This document shows, one piece after another, positions 29,459 through 39,931 of a stretch of DNA of 64,000 nt. Under the pieces are notes generated by a model. That model saw nothing but the letters and a program-made list of their open reading frames with translations. It was not told where the DNA came from and searched no databases. The DNA comes from an uncultured Pelagibacteraceae bacterium (lineage in GTDB: Bacteria > Pseudomonadota > Alphaproteobacteria > Pelagibacterales > Pelagibacteraceae): NCBI GenBank assembly GCA_902582845.1, contig CACHTQ010000003.1:1-64000 (forward strand), read 5' to 3'. Position 1 is the stretch's first letter, and each line of letters opens with the position of its first letter. A program made the translations under genes and the position numbers.

Positions 29459-30148
29459 TTATCTCGCCAGTTTAATGAATATATCTCCCATACCAGCATC
29501 TAAATTCTCTAAAGGTGTATTGTTTCTTAGCTCACAATACCTACCAGTAACTTGATGGCTTTTAACAAAATCTATTTCATCTTTTTCACAACTTTTTCCA
29601 TTATGTAGCAAACCTATAACTATTCGATCGTCAAGACTATACACCTCTGATTTATTAATTTTTTTACCATCACAAAAATAATCTTTATTTACTCTGTTTG
29701 GAAAATCTTGTTTACCGCAAGGATTTTTGATTGTTAAAACATAAAATTCCTTCAAGCCATCTTTAAATTCATATTTCATTTTTTGAGTTTCAGAGTACTT
29801 CATAAGATCACATGAACATGGAACACAACATCTATAATAATTTCCACAAATTTTTTTTTTTGTTTTAGTCTCTTCAACAAATAAAAATTCTGAGTCGCTA
29901 TTTGGATCTATCAAAGATCCAGAAACTGCACAGTATAATTTATTAAATTCAATAAAATCCTTATAAGTAATTTTTTTATCTATAATATATTTAAAAAACT
30001 TAGGTCCTGCCGCATTTCTATTTTTATCAGGAAATATTCTTGACCAATCAGTAATAAGCTCCTTGTGATAGTTTTTTTCTTCAGCAAACGATTTAAGCTG
30101 AAATAATATTAGAAATATAATCAAAGAAAGATTTAAAAATTTTTTCAT
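29459..30148 (-). CDS. Cys-rich exported protein, hypothetical
   Basis: Signal peptide; CGNYYRCCVPCSCD cluster; ATGA overlap with upstream gene. Confidence 0.65.
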   Translation of the reverse strand: MKKFLNLSLIIFLILFQLKSFAEEKNYHKELITDWSRIFPDKNRNAAGPKFFKYIIDKKITYKDFIEFNKLYCAVSGSLIDPNSDSEFLFVEETKTKKKICGNYYRCCVPCSCDLMKYSETQKMKYEFKDGLKEFYVLTIKNPCGKQDFPNRVNKDYFCDGKKINKSEVYSLDDRIVIGLLHNGKSCEKDEIDFVKSHQVTGRYCELRNNTPLENLDAGMGDIFIKLAR

Positions 30149-31590
30149 TTTTGCTTTATGGTAATTGTTTGATTTAACTCACTTACATTGAATAATTTTT
30201 TTGTTCCATTGGTCCATTTAATCTCTACTTTAAAATTTTTTTCATTTTTTCTAATTCCATAATGTGCCACAGGCTCCATTTGACATAAGTAACCAGATCC
30301 AGCATCAATGGTTTTTGAATGCTTTCTTTTATTAGTTATTAATGTTACCGTAGCTCCTCTCGCTGGGGCACCATATTTATTTAACGGTTTAATTCTTAGG
30401 TATTTATTTTCTTTGTTAACTTTGGCTTTATACAAAGTTAATGGTTGTTCTTTACTTTCACCTCGAGCAACTAACAATTCTAAAACTCCGTCATTATCAA
30501 TATCTGCGACTGCTGCCCCAGTTCCATACCCATTAGCTTCGAGACCAACTTCAAAATTTATCTGTTCAAATTTTCCATCATCTTTGATACGAAATAATTT
30601 ATTTGGTTCTGCTATATTGTTCATAAAAACTTCATCAAAACCATCGTTATCAAAATCTGCAGAAATAATTGTTCTTATTCTGGAGGGTTTATCAAAATCT
30701 TTATTTCCAATGTCCTTAAATTCATTATTTTCTAAAACCCAAGCTCTATGATACCCAAGCCAATTACCACTCAAAATATCTAATCTACCTCGATAATATA
30801 TGTCTGATAAAGCTGTACCTCTCCCATTTTGGATTTCATCATCTACTCTGTAATCAAATGCTACATCTTGAAAAATTCCATTATTATTCTCATAAAGAAA
30901 ATTTGCTCCTCTCTCATTAGCAGCAAACACATCAATCTTATCAGAAATAATATGTCCAGCTACGACTGCTCGACCACCAGTGATATTATCAAGATTTAAA
31001 CTCTGAGCCTTATCTTTAATCAATTCATCTTCAATCTCATAAAATCTGGTCGGGCCTCCGTAATTTGCTACATAAACACCATAATTTCCATCACCCTTTC
31101 TGTCGACACAAACAACTGATCTGCCTGCTGTTAAATTAAGGTCTCTCTGGTTTTTTTCAATTTCAAATAAATCTATATAATTATTATTTTTTTCTAAATC
31201 TATAAGTCTATCTGAATATTTTTTTGTACCACTATAAGTATCAGTGTTAAGAAAATATATTTCTTCGTATCCATCTTTATCTATATCACATGCAGCTACA
31301 CCAATTGTTCTTCTAAACTCATCTGTAAATTTTTTTTGTTTTACAATATTAATTAATTTTCCATCTTCGTAGGATAAAGCTAAATTAAGATAACCAAAAC
31401 CTGTGACTACAAAATCAAAATTTCCATCTTGATTTACGTCCGTTACAGAAACTCCATAACTAAGTCTTTTGGGATTATCAACAATTTGGTTTGTAATATC
31501 CTCAAAGAAATCAGCATACAGACCGTTTGGGGTAAGTAGTAAAAATAAAACTACTATTTTTTTTAAATATTTATTTATTTTAATTTTCAT
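30145..31590 (-). CDS. FG-GAP/VCBS repeat protein with C-terminal ASPIC/UnbV domain
   Basis: Signal peptide; repeated DxDxDGxxE motifs (DVNQDGNFD, DIDKDGYEE, DFDNDGFDE, DIDNDGVLE); ASPIC-like C-terminus. Confidence 0.85.
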   Translation of the reverse strand: MKIKINKYLKKIVVLFLLLTPNGLYADFFEDITNQIVDNPKRLSYGVSVTDVNQDGNFDFVVTGFGYLNLALSYEDGKLINIVKQKKFTDEFRRTIGVAACDIDKDGYEEIYFLNTDTYSGTKKYSDRLIDLEKNNNYIDLFEIEKNQRDLNLTAGRSVVCVDRKGDGNYGVYVANYGGPTRFYEIEDELIKDKAQSLNLDNITGGRAVVAGHIISDKIDVFAANERGANFLYENNNGIFQDVAFDYRVDDEIQNGRGTALSDIYYRGRLDILSGNWLGYHRAWVLENNEFKDIGNKDFDKPSRIRTIISADFDNDGFDEVFMNNIAEPNKLFRIKDDGKFEQINFEVGLEANGYGTGAAVADIDNDGVLELLVARGESKEQPLTLYKAKVNKENKYLRIKPLNKYGAPARGATVTLITNKRKHSKTIDAGSGYLCQMEPVAHYGIRKNEKNFKVEIKWTNGTKKLFNVSELNQTITIKQK

Positions 31591-32113
31591 TTTTTTTACT
31601 TTTATATTTTTTCATCCAACTACTAAAAATTTTTATAGCATCCTCCATATCCACAGTTTTATTAGGATGGTTCTTTGCTCTACCTAGCATTGTTGCGATT
31701 ACATTCACCTGATACTTAATTGGACGATTTTTAATAGTTTTAATTGTGTAAAGAGCTTTTTCCTTATTTTTAAAACCCAAACCTTGAGTAGTGGTTTTAG
31801 GATTGTAATCTGAATAAAGCGATAAATTTATAGGTTTAGTTTTTTTACTTAATGGCATTTTATCTATAATTTTAAAAATTGTTTTATAATTAAGTTTATT
31901 CATCTTCTTTTTGGATTTGCCATCAAAACCAATTAAATCAATTGATGATTTTTCCTGCTTATTAATTTTACAAATTAATTTTACAAATCTTCTATGAAAA
32001 TCTTTTATTTTATCTTGATATATTTTTTTGGCTTCTAGATAAGTTCTATCCTTATAGCTCGTAGTAGAAACAAGTAAAATTCTACTTTTCCATTTGTACT
32101 TTCCTAGGTTCAT
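31580..32113 (-). CDS. DUF4174-like protein with C-terminal extension
   Basis: [20 protein letters not shown]...[13 protein letters not shown]...IDKMPLSK pattern. Confidence 0.65.
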   Translation of the reverse strand: MNLGKYKWKSRILLVSTTSYKDRTYLEAKKIYQDKIKDFHRRFVKLICKINKQEKSSIDLIGFDGKSKKKMNKLNYKTIFKIIDKMPLSKKTKPINLSLYSDYNPKTTTQGLGFKNKEKALYTIKTIKNRPIKYQVNVIATMLGRAKNHPNKTVDMEDAIKIFSSWMKKYKSKKNEN

Positions 32114-32241
32114 ATTTTTTTACTAGAACATCTTTTTGAGCAATATTTAACTTTTTCCCAATTCAATTTCCATTTTTTGCGCCAAATAAAAGGTCTTTTA
32201 CAAACAATACAGATTTTAGAGGGAAGATTTTCTTTTTTCAC
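32110..32241 (-). CDS. DUF2256 family small zinc-ribbon-like protein; not in ORF track
   Basis: GTG start; hand translation [43 protein letters not shown]. CxxC...CxxxC; TAGTG overlap upstream, ATGA overlap downstream. Confidence 0.88.
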   Translation of the reverse strand: MKKENLPSKICIVCKRPFIWRKKWKLNWEKVKYCSKRCSSKKI

Positions 32242-33731
32242 TAAATTGTATTTTGTTTAATAAATTTATCAGCTGCAGATAAAATCATTTTTTTTCTATC
32301 TACTTTCATTTTATCAAAAATTCTAACCATCATTGAAAGTCTTGGATTTTTTAAAAAAAACTTTCTATTACGATCAATAAATCTCCAGTAAAGTCCATCC
32401 ATCGTGTTACACCACTCTCCTTTTTTAAAATCCATCATTTTCATAAAATAACTTGATCCACAAATGTAAGGTTTGGTTGCAAAAATTCCCCCATCACTAA
32501 ATAACCCCATACCATAAACATTAGGTACCATTACCCAATCTGAGGAATCTACAAACATCTCCATGAACCATTTGTAAACAATATTAGGTTTTATTTCACA
32601 AAGGTTCATTATGTTTGATAAGATCATTAATCTTTCAATGTGATGAGACCATCCAAAATTTAATGCATTTTTAATTGCGTAATCTAATGGAGGTAAACCT
32701 GTAGTTCCATTATACCATGACTTTTTCATTTTACGATTTTGCTTGAAAAAATTTCCAGTTTCCATTTCGTTTGAGTAACTTTGATAAATTCCCCTCATAA
32801 ATTCTCTCCATCCTATAACCTGACGAACATAACCTTCTAAAGAATTTAATCTGATTTTTTTACTTTTATGGAAATCTAGAACTTTTTTGATAATAAATTC
32901 AGGTGTGATTAAACCAAGGTTAATATAAGGACTTAAAGCGCTGTGAAATAAAATATTATCTTTTTGATCAACTGCGTCCTCATAATCACCAAATAAATTA
33001 GATTTTTCTTTAATGAAAAAATTCAATAATTTGACAACATCATTATGCTCTGTAGCAAACCAAAAATTTTTGGTTGTGCCTGGATGATCTTTAAATAGTT
33101 TTTCAATAATAGGTTTTAATTTTTTAGTATGATTTGTTTCGTTAATTTTAGGAAACTTTGGAATAGAAATATTTTTTGGTAACTTATTTCTGTTATCTTC
33201 ATCAAAACTCCATTTACCTCCAATAGGATTTCCATCAGAACCCATTAATATTCCAGATTTCTTTCTCACTTCCTTATAAAAAGTTGCCATGAAGGGTTTT
33301 TTTGATTTAGAAAGATATTGTTTAAATTCATCTCTTGAATTCAAAAACATTGGAGTTTGAATAATATTCCATTTGATCTTTTCTTTTTTACAGAATTGAT
33401 TTATTTTTTTCTCAAAAAATTTATCCTCGACTTCAAAACTTGAAATCTCTTTTATTTTTTTTGAATTAATTATTTTTTTTAATTTTTTTAAATAGTCGTC
33501 TTTAAATTCTTTATCCTCAATTTTAAAATATTCTAATTTAAACTTATCTTTTTTGAGGTTTTCCGCATGTGAACGCATCGATGACAAAAAGAGAAGTATC
33601 TTATTTTTATGATGTTTTTCATAAGTGCATAATTGATAATCCTCTGCCATAAAAATTAGGTGGTCTTTTTTGAAGCGATCCAAGTATTTTGATGGAAATA
33701 ATTGATTACCCAGTATAAAAAATAACTTCAT
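32241..33731 (-). CDS. Deoxyribodipyrimidine photolyase-related protein (FeS-BCP/PhrB type)
   Basis: ILGNQLFP start; [63 protein letters not shown]. Confidence 0.9.
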   Translation of the reverse strand: MKLFFILGNQLFPSKYLDRFKKDHLIFMAEDYQLCTYEKHHKNKILLFLSSMRSHAENLKKDKFKLEYFKIEDKEFKDDYLKKLKKIINSKKIKEISSFEVEDKFFEKKINQFCKKEKIKWNIIQTPMFLNSRDEFKQYLSKSKKPFMATFYKEVRKKSGILMGSDGNPIGGKWSFDEDNRNKLPKNISIPKFPKINETNHTKKLKPIIEKLFKDHPGTTKNFWFATEHNDVVKLLNFFIKEKSNLFGDYEDAVDQKDNILFHSALSPYINLGLITPEFIIKKVLDFHKSKKIRLNSLEGYVRQVIGWREFMRGIYQSYSNEMETGNFFKQNRKMKKSWYNGTTGLPPLDYAIKNALNFGWSHHIERLMILSNIMNLCEIKPNIVYKWFMEMFVDSSDWVMVPNVYGMGLFSDGGIFATKPYICGSSYFMKMMDFKKGEWCNTMDGLYWRFIDRNRKFFLKNPRLSMMVRIFDKMKVDRKKMILSAADKFIKQNTI

Positions 33732-33758
33732 AATTAAATATAACTAATAAAATTTTTT

Positions 33759-34469
33759 ATGTCAGAAAAATATCTTATTCTTGGTGCGACAGGTTCAATC
33801 GGATCTAATTTAGCTGAACAATTAGTAAATTCAGGAAATTCAGTTCATTTAGTCGGCAGAAATGAAAACGAAACAAAAAATATTTCTGAGAAATTAGGTA
33901 GTAGTTTTACAATAGCCGATGTTTTGCAGGATGGATTTGTGGAAAAGATTAAAAATGATATTTCTGATGTAAAAGGAATTGCCTACTGTGTTGGTTCAAT
34001 TGATTTAAAACCTTTGAGAATTGTCAATGAGCAGGATTTTAATAAGTGTATGAAATTAAATTTATATTCAGCAGTTGAAGTGATAAAAGGCTACCAGGAT
34101 AGTTTAAAAAAAAATAAAGGTTCGGTAGTTTTATTTTCCACAGTTGCAGCTCAAAGAGGTTTTACAAATCACGCTATAATTGCCTCTACTAAAGCTGCTG
34201 TAGAGGGTTTAACTGTTTCTTTAGCAGCGGAATTTGCACCTAATATAAGGGTGAACTGTATTGCACCTAGTTTGACTAACTCGAAAATTGCTGAGCCAAT
34301 GTTAAAAAATAAAGCATTAGCGGATGGTATAGCTAAAGCTCATCCTTTAAAAAGATTAGGTGAAGGTAAGGACTCCGCCTCTCTTGCAAAATTTCTTATC
34401 ACTGACGACAGTTCTTGGGTTACAGGTCAAATCATTGCTGTTGATGGTGGTAGATCAAAACTTTCTTAA
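33759..34469 (+). CDS. Short-chain dehydrogenase/reductase
   Basis: ILGATGSIGSNLAEQL, ASTKAAVEGL, VTGQIIAVDGG. Confidence 0.92.
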   Translation: MSEKYLILGATGSIGSNLAEQLVNSGNSVHLVGRNENETKNISEKLGSSFTIADVLQDGFVEKIKNDISDVKGIAYCVGSIDLKPLRIVNEQDFNKCMKLNLYSAVEVIKGYQDSLKKNKGSVVLFSTVAAQRGFTNHAIIASTKAAVEGLTVSLAAEFAPNIRVNCIAPSLTNSKIAEPMLKNKALADGIAKAHPLKRLGEGKDSASLAKFLITDDSSWVTGQIIAVDGGRSKLS

Positions 34470-34470
34470 A

Positions 34471-35535
34471 GTGAAAAGAACGCTTGTTACAATTTTTTTA
34501 TTTACACTTTTTATAAATTATTCATTCGCTGATAATTTAAAATTTCAGAAGATTGTAAATTTAAAAGGTCCATGGGGATCTACTTTTGTTAATGATACAG
34601 AATTATTAATTACCGAAAAAAGTGGAGACATTAAATTAATAGACCTTAATACTAAAAAAATTTCTTCATTAAATCACAATCTTAATTATTTAGAGCATGG
34701 ACAGGGTGGTTTATTAGATATTCTTTATAAAGATGATTTTGTCTATGTTTCTTATACCGAAAATAGAGGAAATTGGAAAACTAGTACTTCAATAGCAAAA
34801 TCGAAATTTAATGAAAAAGATTTAATATTTAAAAATATTTTTCAAGCTAATCCACCTATAGACTCAGGATATCACTTTGGATCAAGGTTGGCGATCAAAG
34901 ATAGTTATCTTTTCGCGTCTGCTGGTGAAAGAGGTCAAGGTATGATTGCACAAGATCCTACAAAGCATCCTGGTAGTATCATTAGAATAAATATTGATGG
35001 AAGTATTCCAAAAGATAATCCAAAATTTCAGGGTAAATCAGACTGGTTACCTGAAATTTATCAAATAGGTATTAGAAATCCTCAAGGTCTAACTTTATCA
35101 CCATTTGATGAAAAAATTTATATGAGTAATCATGGGGCAAGAGGTGGGGATTGGTTTGGCGAAGCAAAAAAAGGTGAAAATTATGGATGGAAAATTTTAG
35201 GTTGGGGAGGGACAAACTATTCAGGCATTCCTATCGGTCCAAAATGGAAACCAGGTTTTACAAAAGCGATACAATATTGGGTACCATCTATAGCAACAAG
35301 TGCGATCACAATTTATAAAGGGAAAGAGTTTAATGAATGGAATGGACATGCTTTAATTACTTCACTTAAAGACAAATCATTGAGAAAATTAATATTTGAC
35401 GACTTATCTAATGTAAAAGAGGAAATCATATTTAAAAATAAAATTGGAAGAATAAGAGATATACAAGTACATCCTAATAACGGAAAAGTTTACTTTTTAG
35501 GAGAAGACGCTCTCTGGCTGATGGAGAAAATCTAA
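34471..35535 (+). CDS. PQQ-dependent sugar dehydrogenase (glucose/sorbosone dehydrogenase family)
   Basis: GTG start at 34471 (VKRTLVTIFLFTLFINYSFA signal peptide) two bases after SDR stop; GIRNPQGL, NHGARGGDWFGEAKKGENYGW. Confidence 0.88.
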   Translation: MKRTLVTIFLFTLFINYSFADNLKFQKIVNLKGPWGSTFVNDTELLITEKSGDIKLIDLNTKKISSLNHNLNYLEHGQGGLLDILYKDDFVYVSYTENRGNWKTSTSIAKSKFNEKDLIFKNIFQANPPIDSGYHFGSRLAIKDSYLFASAGERGQGMIAQDPTKHPGSIIRINIDGSIPKDNPKFQGKSDWLPEIYQIGIRNPQGLTLSPFDEKIYMSNHGARGGDWFGEAKKGENYGWKILGWGGTNYSGIPIGPKWKPGFTKAIQYWVPSIATSAITIYKGKEFNEWNGHALITSLKDKSLRKLIFDDLSNVKEEIIFKNKIGRIRDIQVHPNNGKVYFLGEDALWLMEKI

Positions 35536-35592
35536 TTTTTTAGATATAAGTAACCACTTAATTCGATTAAAAGATTGTATCAAAATAAATTT

Positions 35593-36492
35593 ATGAATTG
35601 GGTAATTTTTACAATTTTAGCAGCTTTTTTTCAAAATCTAAGAACTTCATTACAAAAGAAATTAAATAAAGATTTATCATTGGTTGCCTCTGCATATGTA
35701 AGATTTGCCTTTGCATTACCATTTGCATTTGTATTATTTTTTTTTTTTCATGATTTTGGTATCATTTCAGATATTCTAGATCAAAATAACTTCATTTTTT
35801 TTACTTTTTTAGGATCTATTTTACAAGTTACTTTTACAATAACACTATTATACCTTTTTAGATTTTCGAATTTTGTTGTCGGTACATCACTAAGTAAAAC
35901 AGAAGTTATTCAAATTGCGATTTTTGAATATATCATATTAAAAGATAAACTTAATTTGCTTGGTGTTTTTGGAATAATAATTGCAACGCTTGGGGTTATT
36001 ATTATCTCAATCAAAGATTATAAATTGTTTTTTAAAAATTTTTTTTCAAAGGTAACACTTATTGGATTGGGAGCAGGACTTTTACTGGGTCTCAGTGTTG
36101 TCTACTTTAGAGCAGCAGCACTAACACTTGAAAATTTTTCCTCTAATTTCGATAAAGCGCTTACAACAGTTTTTTTTGCTTTAGTAGTTCAAACTATAAT
36201 CATTAGTGCATATCTGATAATTTTTGAAAAATCGGAATTCAAAAAATTTTTTGATAATAAATTTGAAATATGCTTGACTGGATTAGCTGGTTTTTTAGCG
36301 ACACTATCATGGTTTTTTGCTTTCACTTTAATTCAAGCATCTTTCGTAAGAGCTGTTGGTCAAATTGAAATATTTTTTAGTTACATCTCATCAAAATATC
36401 TTTTTAAAGAAAAAATTACTTTTATTGAAATTTTAGGTATTTTAATATTTATAGCTGGTGCAACTTTATTGCTTTTAACAAGAACAACTTAA
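35593..36492 (+). CDS. EamA/DMT-family transporter
   Basis: Ten-TM protein; start chosen at MNWVIF. Confidence 0.82.
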   Translation: MNWVIFTILAAFFQNLRTSLQKKLNKDLSLVASAYVRFAFALPFAFVLFFFFHDFGIISDILDQNNFIFFTFLGSILQVTFTITLLYLFRFSNFVVGTSLSKTEVIQIAIFEYIILKDKLNLLGVFGIIIATLGVIIISIKDYKLFFKNFFSKVTLIGLGAGLLLGLSVVYFRAAALTLENFSSNFDKALTTVFFALVVQTIIISAYLIIFEKSEFKKFFDNKFEICLTGLAGFLATLSWFFAFTLIQASFVRAVGQIEIFFSYISSKYLFKEKITFIEILGILIFIAGATLLLLTRTT

Positions 36493-36495
36493 TCT

Positions 36496-36762
36496 TTAAT
36501 TATTTAATAATTTATTTTTTGCCTTTTCAAACTCTTCTTGAGTTAATACACCGCTCTCTCTCAGCTCATTCAATTTTTCTAATTCATTACTCAAAGATTT
36601 GTCAGTGCTTGATTCCTCATTATTTTCATCTATTTCATTTTCATCTTTGTTAGCTTGGTTAGCCTGTTTCGCACTAACACCGCTCATGATAGCTCTCGTC
36701 CCTAAGTATAAAACAAAGAATAAAATAGGAATTACCAGTCCAAAAAAAATTATTTTTTCCAT
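36496..36762 (-). CDS. SHOCT-domain small membrane protein
   Basis: C-terminal LEKLNELRESGVLTQEEFEKAKNKLL. Confidence 0.8.
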   Translation of the reverse strand: MEKIIFFGLVIPILFFVLYLGTRAIMSGVSAKQANQANKDENEIDENNEESSTDKSLSNELEKLNELRESGVLTQEEFEKAKNKLLNN

Positions 36763-36765
36763 TAC

Positions 36766-36969
36766 CTAATCATCATCCTCTTCTCTCCAATTTTTTTCAT
36801 ACATTAGCCAAGCTGCATATATAACTGAAAATGTTCCGACAATCATACCATAATCAAAACCTGTTTGTTGATCATATAGGTACCAGCCCAATTGGGTCGC
36901 TCCAATGGTAGGAACTGTTAAAATTAAGAATACAATTGCAATTCTATATGGATATTTAGGTTTCTTCAC
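36766..36969 (-). CDS. Small membrane protein, hypothetical
   Basis: Two hydrophobic helices, compact placement. Confidence 0.5.
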   Translation of the reverse strand: MKKPKYPYRIAIVFLILTVPTIGATQLGWYLYDQQTGFDYGMIVGTFSVIYAAWLMYEKNWREEDDD

Positions 36970-37005
36970 ACCTTAAAATATCAAAAAATTTAATAGGTTG
37001 TAACT

Positions 37006-37851
37006 TTAAAGTTGCGATCTTTTGAAACACTCTACAGTATTTTTTAATAAACAAGCAATAGTCATTGGTCCAACTCCACCTGGAACTGGTGTTAAAGCTT
37101 TAGCATTTTTTGAAACTTCATCAAATGCAACATCACCAACAATACCTTTATCGGTTTTATTAATTCCAACATCAATTACGATTGTGTCTTTTTTAACCCA
37201 ATCTCCTTTTACAAGTTCAGGGATACCGACAGCAGCAATAATAATATCTGCTTCTAAACATTCGGCCTTGAGATCTTTTGTTTTTGAGTGGGTAATTGTT
37301 ACGGTGCAATTTTCTTTTAAAAGAAGTTGTGTCATTGGTTTTCCATTTAGATTAGATCTTCCGACTACAACTGCTTTTTTTCCACTTAAGTTTGGCTCAA
37401 TTTTTTTAATTAATAAATAACAGCCTAGTGGAGTACAGGGCACAGAACTCTCGTAACCTGAAGAAAGATTACCAACATTCATAGGATGAAATCCATCAAC
37501 GTCTTTAGATGGATGAATAGCCTCAATGATTTTTTGTTTATCGATATGTTTTGGCAAAGGTAACTGAACTAAAATACCTGAAACGCTCTTATCTTTATTT
37601 AGATCATTAATCTTGTTCAAAATAACTTTTTCCTCTACAGAGTCTGGATATTTAATTACATCAGACTTTAAACCAACCTCTTTTGCTGATTTCTCTTTGT
37701 TCCTTACATATATTTGACTAGGGGTAAGATCTCCAATCAATATAACCGTTAAACCCGGTACTTTATTATACTTATTTTTTAATTCAGCTACTTCTTGTTT
37801 AAGCTCTTCTCTTAACTCAGCTGCTGCTTTTTTTCCGTCAATTAGAATCAT
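37006..37851 (-). CDS. folD: Methylenetetrahydrofolate dehydrogenase/cyclohydrolase
   Basis: VQLPLPKHID, VVVGRSNLNGKPM, TPVPGGVGPMT; start at MILIDGK. Confidence 0.95.
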   Translation of the reverse strand: MILIDGKKAAAELREELKQEVAELKNKYNKVPGLTVILIGDLTPSQIYVRNKEKSAKEVGLKSDVIKYPDSVEEKVILNKINDLNKDKSVSGILVQLPLPKHIDKQKIIEAIHPSKDVDGFHPMNVGNLSSGYESSVPCTPLGCYLLIKKIEPNLSGKKAVVVGRSNLNGKPMTQLLLKENCTVTITHSKTKDLKAECLEADIIIAAVGIPELVKGDWVKKDTIVIDVGINKTDKGIVGDVAFDEVSKNAKALTPVPGGVGPMTIACLLKNTVECFKRSQL

Positions 37852-37856
37852 AAGTT

Positions 37857-38147
37857 TTAAAAAATTAAAGGTGCAATGTAGAGCTTCATACACATTTCTA
37901 TAAACCAAATCAATAGAAGTAATATAATGGGTGAGATATCTAAGGATCCTAAATTAGGTAAAAATCGTCTTATTTTATTTAGTATAGGATCTGTTAAACG
38001 ATATGTTAATTCCAAAATTGAATAAACAAATCTATTTTGTGTATTTAAAACATTAAAAGCTACCAACCAGCTTACAATTACATTCGCTATTACTACGTAG
38101 GAATAAAGCTTTAATATTTGTAAAGCTAAATAAAAAATGGCTATCAT
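37857..38147 (-). CDS. YggT family membrane protein
   Basis: LTDPILNKIRRFLPNLGSLDISPIILLLLI. Confidence 0.9.
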   Translation of the reverse strand: MIAIFYLALQILKLYSYVVIANVIVSWLVAFNVLNTQNRFVYSILELTYRLTDPILNKIRRFLPNLGSLDISPIILLLLIWFIEMCMKLYIAPLIF

Positions 38148-39229
38148 TTTTTTTCTATATAAATAGAAGAACTAGGGAACGCAAAAGATGCCTTATTTTT
38201 TTCAACAATCTTTTTTATTTCAATTGCCAATTTCTCTTTTACTGATAACCACTCATTCCAACTATCTGATTTAGTAAAACAACGAACATACATATCAATT
38301 GAACTATCTGAAAATTTATCAACTCTCACAGCAATTCCTATACTTGTGTTAAAGTCTTCACTTTTTTGAATGTGATCCTCGATTTCATTTCTTATAGTTT
38401 TTAATTGATCGACCGTTGTGTCATATTGAAGAGTTATAATCCAACTTATTAACCAATTTGAAGTTTCGCTTACATTTACAACTGCATTTTCAGCAAATTG
38501 AAAGTTAGGAATAATTGCTAGTGATTTATCAAACTTTCTGATTGTTGTTGATCTAAACCCAATTTTTTCAACAATGCCCTCTATAATCCCTTCTACTAGT
38601 ATCCAATCACCGATTTTAAATCTTTTTTCAACTAAAACTAAAATACCTGAAATCAAATTTTTAAATAAATCTTGAGCACCTAAAGCTACTGCAACACCAA
38701 ATAAGCCAAGACCTGCAATAATTGGTCCTATTTTTATTCCCCACAATTCTAAAACCGCAGCTAGACCTAAAATAAAAATAAGTATTTTTAAGGATTTTAT
38801 GATCCATCCAATCAACTCTCTTGTTAAAAGCTTATCAAGTCCACTTAATATATAAGACACAGGTTCGATAATTTGATGTATAACCCAAAAAATTAAAATT
38901 GTTATCAAAGTTCTATTTATTGTATCGACAACTTCTCTACCTTCTATTGAAAAAGTCATATAATAACTTGCTATAAAAAACCCCAAAACAATTGGTAAAA
39001 ATCTTGCAGGTCCTATTAATGCAGAAACAAAAGTGTCGTCTAATTTATTAGTTGTTCTTTTAGAAATTATCTCTAATTTTTTAATAATAAGTTTACTAAT
39101 CAATCCTCTAAATATTAAAAATATCAAAAATATTCCAATACCAATTAGTATTTGAAAAATATCTACACCTAATATCCCTCTATTCCAGACTGATAAAAAG
39201 ACTTCAGAAAAATTATTTATTATTTCCAT
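38144..39229 (-). CDS. MscS-family mechanosensitive channel
   Basis: GLGLFGVAVALGAQDLFKNLISGILVLVEKRFKIGDWI. Confidence 0.93.
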   Translation of the reverse strand: MEIINNFSEVFLSVWNRGILGVDIFQILIGIGIFLIFLIFRGLISKLIIKKLEIISKRTTNKLDDTFVSALIGPARFLPIVLGFFIASYYMTFSIEGREVVDTINRTLITILIFWVIHQIIEPVSYILSGLDKLLTRELIGWIIKSLKILIFILGLAAVLELWGIKIGPIIAGLGLFGVAVALGAQDLFKNLISGILVLVEKRFKIGDWILVEGIIEGIVEKIGFRSTTIRKFDKSLAIIPNFQFAENAVVNVSETSNWLISWIITLQYDTTVDQLKTIRNEIEDHIQKSEDFNTSIGIAVRVDKFSDSSIDMYVRCFTKSDSWNEWLSVKEKLAIEIKKIVEKNKASFAFPSSSIYIEKK

Positions 39230-39231
39230 AG

Positions 39232-39930
39232 TTAAATTTTATATAACAAAAATTCTTCTTCTCCAGGATTAAAAAGAAATATCTTTTTCCACTTAATTTC
39301 ATTTAATTTAGCTGATGTTTTTTCACCTATACACATCAAATTAGTACTCATCCAAAGACCCTCAAGTTGATTAAGTTTTATAAACTTTAAAAGACTAGAT
39401 GCACTATTTTGAGAATAAACATAAACCATATCAGGCATATCAAGTTTTAACCTATCGATAAAATCATCATCAAATTTTTCATTATGTACAGTTTCATAAT
39501 TTATTAATCTTTTAATATCATATCCCTCATTTTGAAGTTGATTATCAAGATCCACTGAAATGTTTTCTCCACTTACATAAATTAATTTACCTTCTGTCTT
39601 ATCAAAATTCTGTAATATTAATTCTTTTAAATTAAGAACATTTCCTTCTGCAGCAATTGTATTAGAGAAACCTTGGGCTCTTGCTTCTTTTTCAGTTGCA
39701 TTTCCTACACAAAAACATTTTATGTTTTTATCTAACCCATTTAAATTTAAAAATCTTACTGCATTAGAGCTTGTAAAAATAATACCTTTAAATTCTGAAA
39801 GATTTATTTTTTCATGAAGAATTTTTTTAATAGATAATAAAGGTAAATGTGAAACTTTATGACCAAGAGACTGAAATTTAATGATCATTTCAGAACAATC
39901 TTCTAGAGGTCTAGTTAATAAAATATGCAT
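39232..39930 (-). CDS. hemD: Uroporphyrinogen-III synthase
   Basis: ILLTRPLEDC, FTSSNAVRFL, adjacent to hemC. Confidence 0.85.
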   Translation of the reverse strand: MHILLTRPLEDCSEMIIKFQSLGHKVSHLPLLSIKKILHEKINLSEFKGIIFTSSNAVRFLNLNGLDKNIKCFCVGNATEKEARAQGFSNTIAAEGNVLNLKELILQNFDKTEGKLIYVSGENISVDLDNQLQNEGYDIKRLINYETVHNEKFDDDFIDRLKLDMPDMVYVYSQNSASSLLKFIKLNQLEGLWMSTNLMCIGEKTSAKLNEIKWKKIFLFNPGEEEFLLYKI

Positions 39931-39931
39931 T

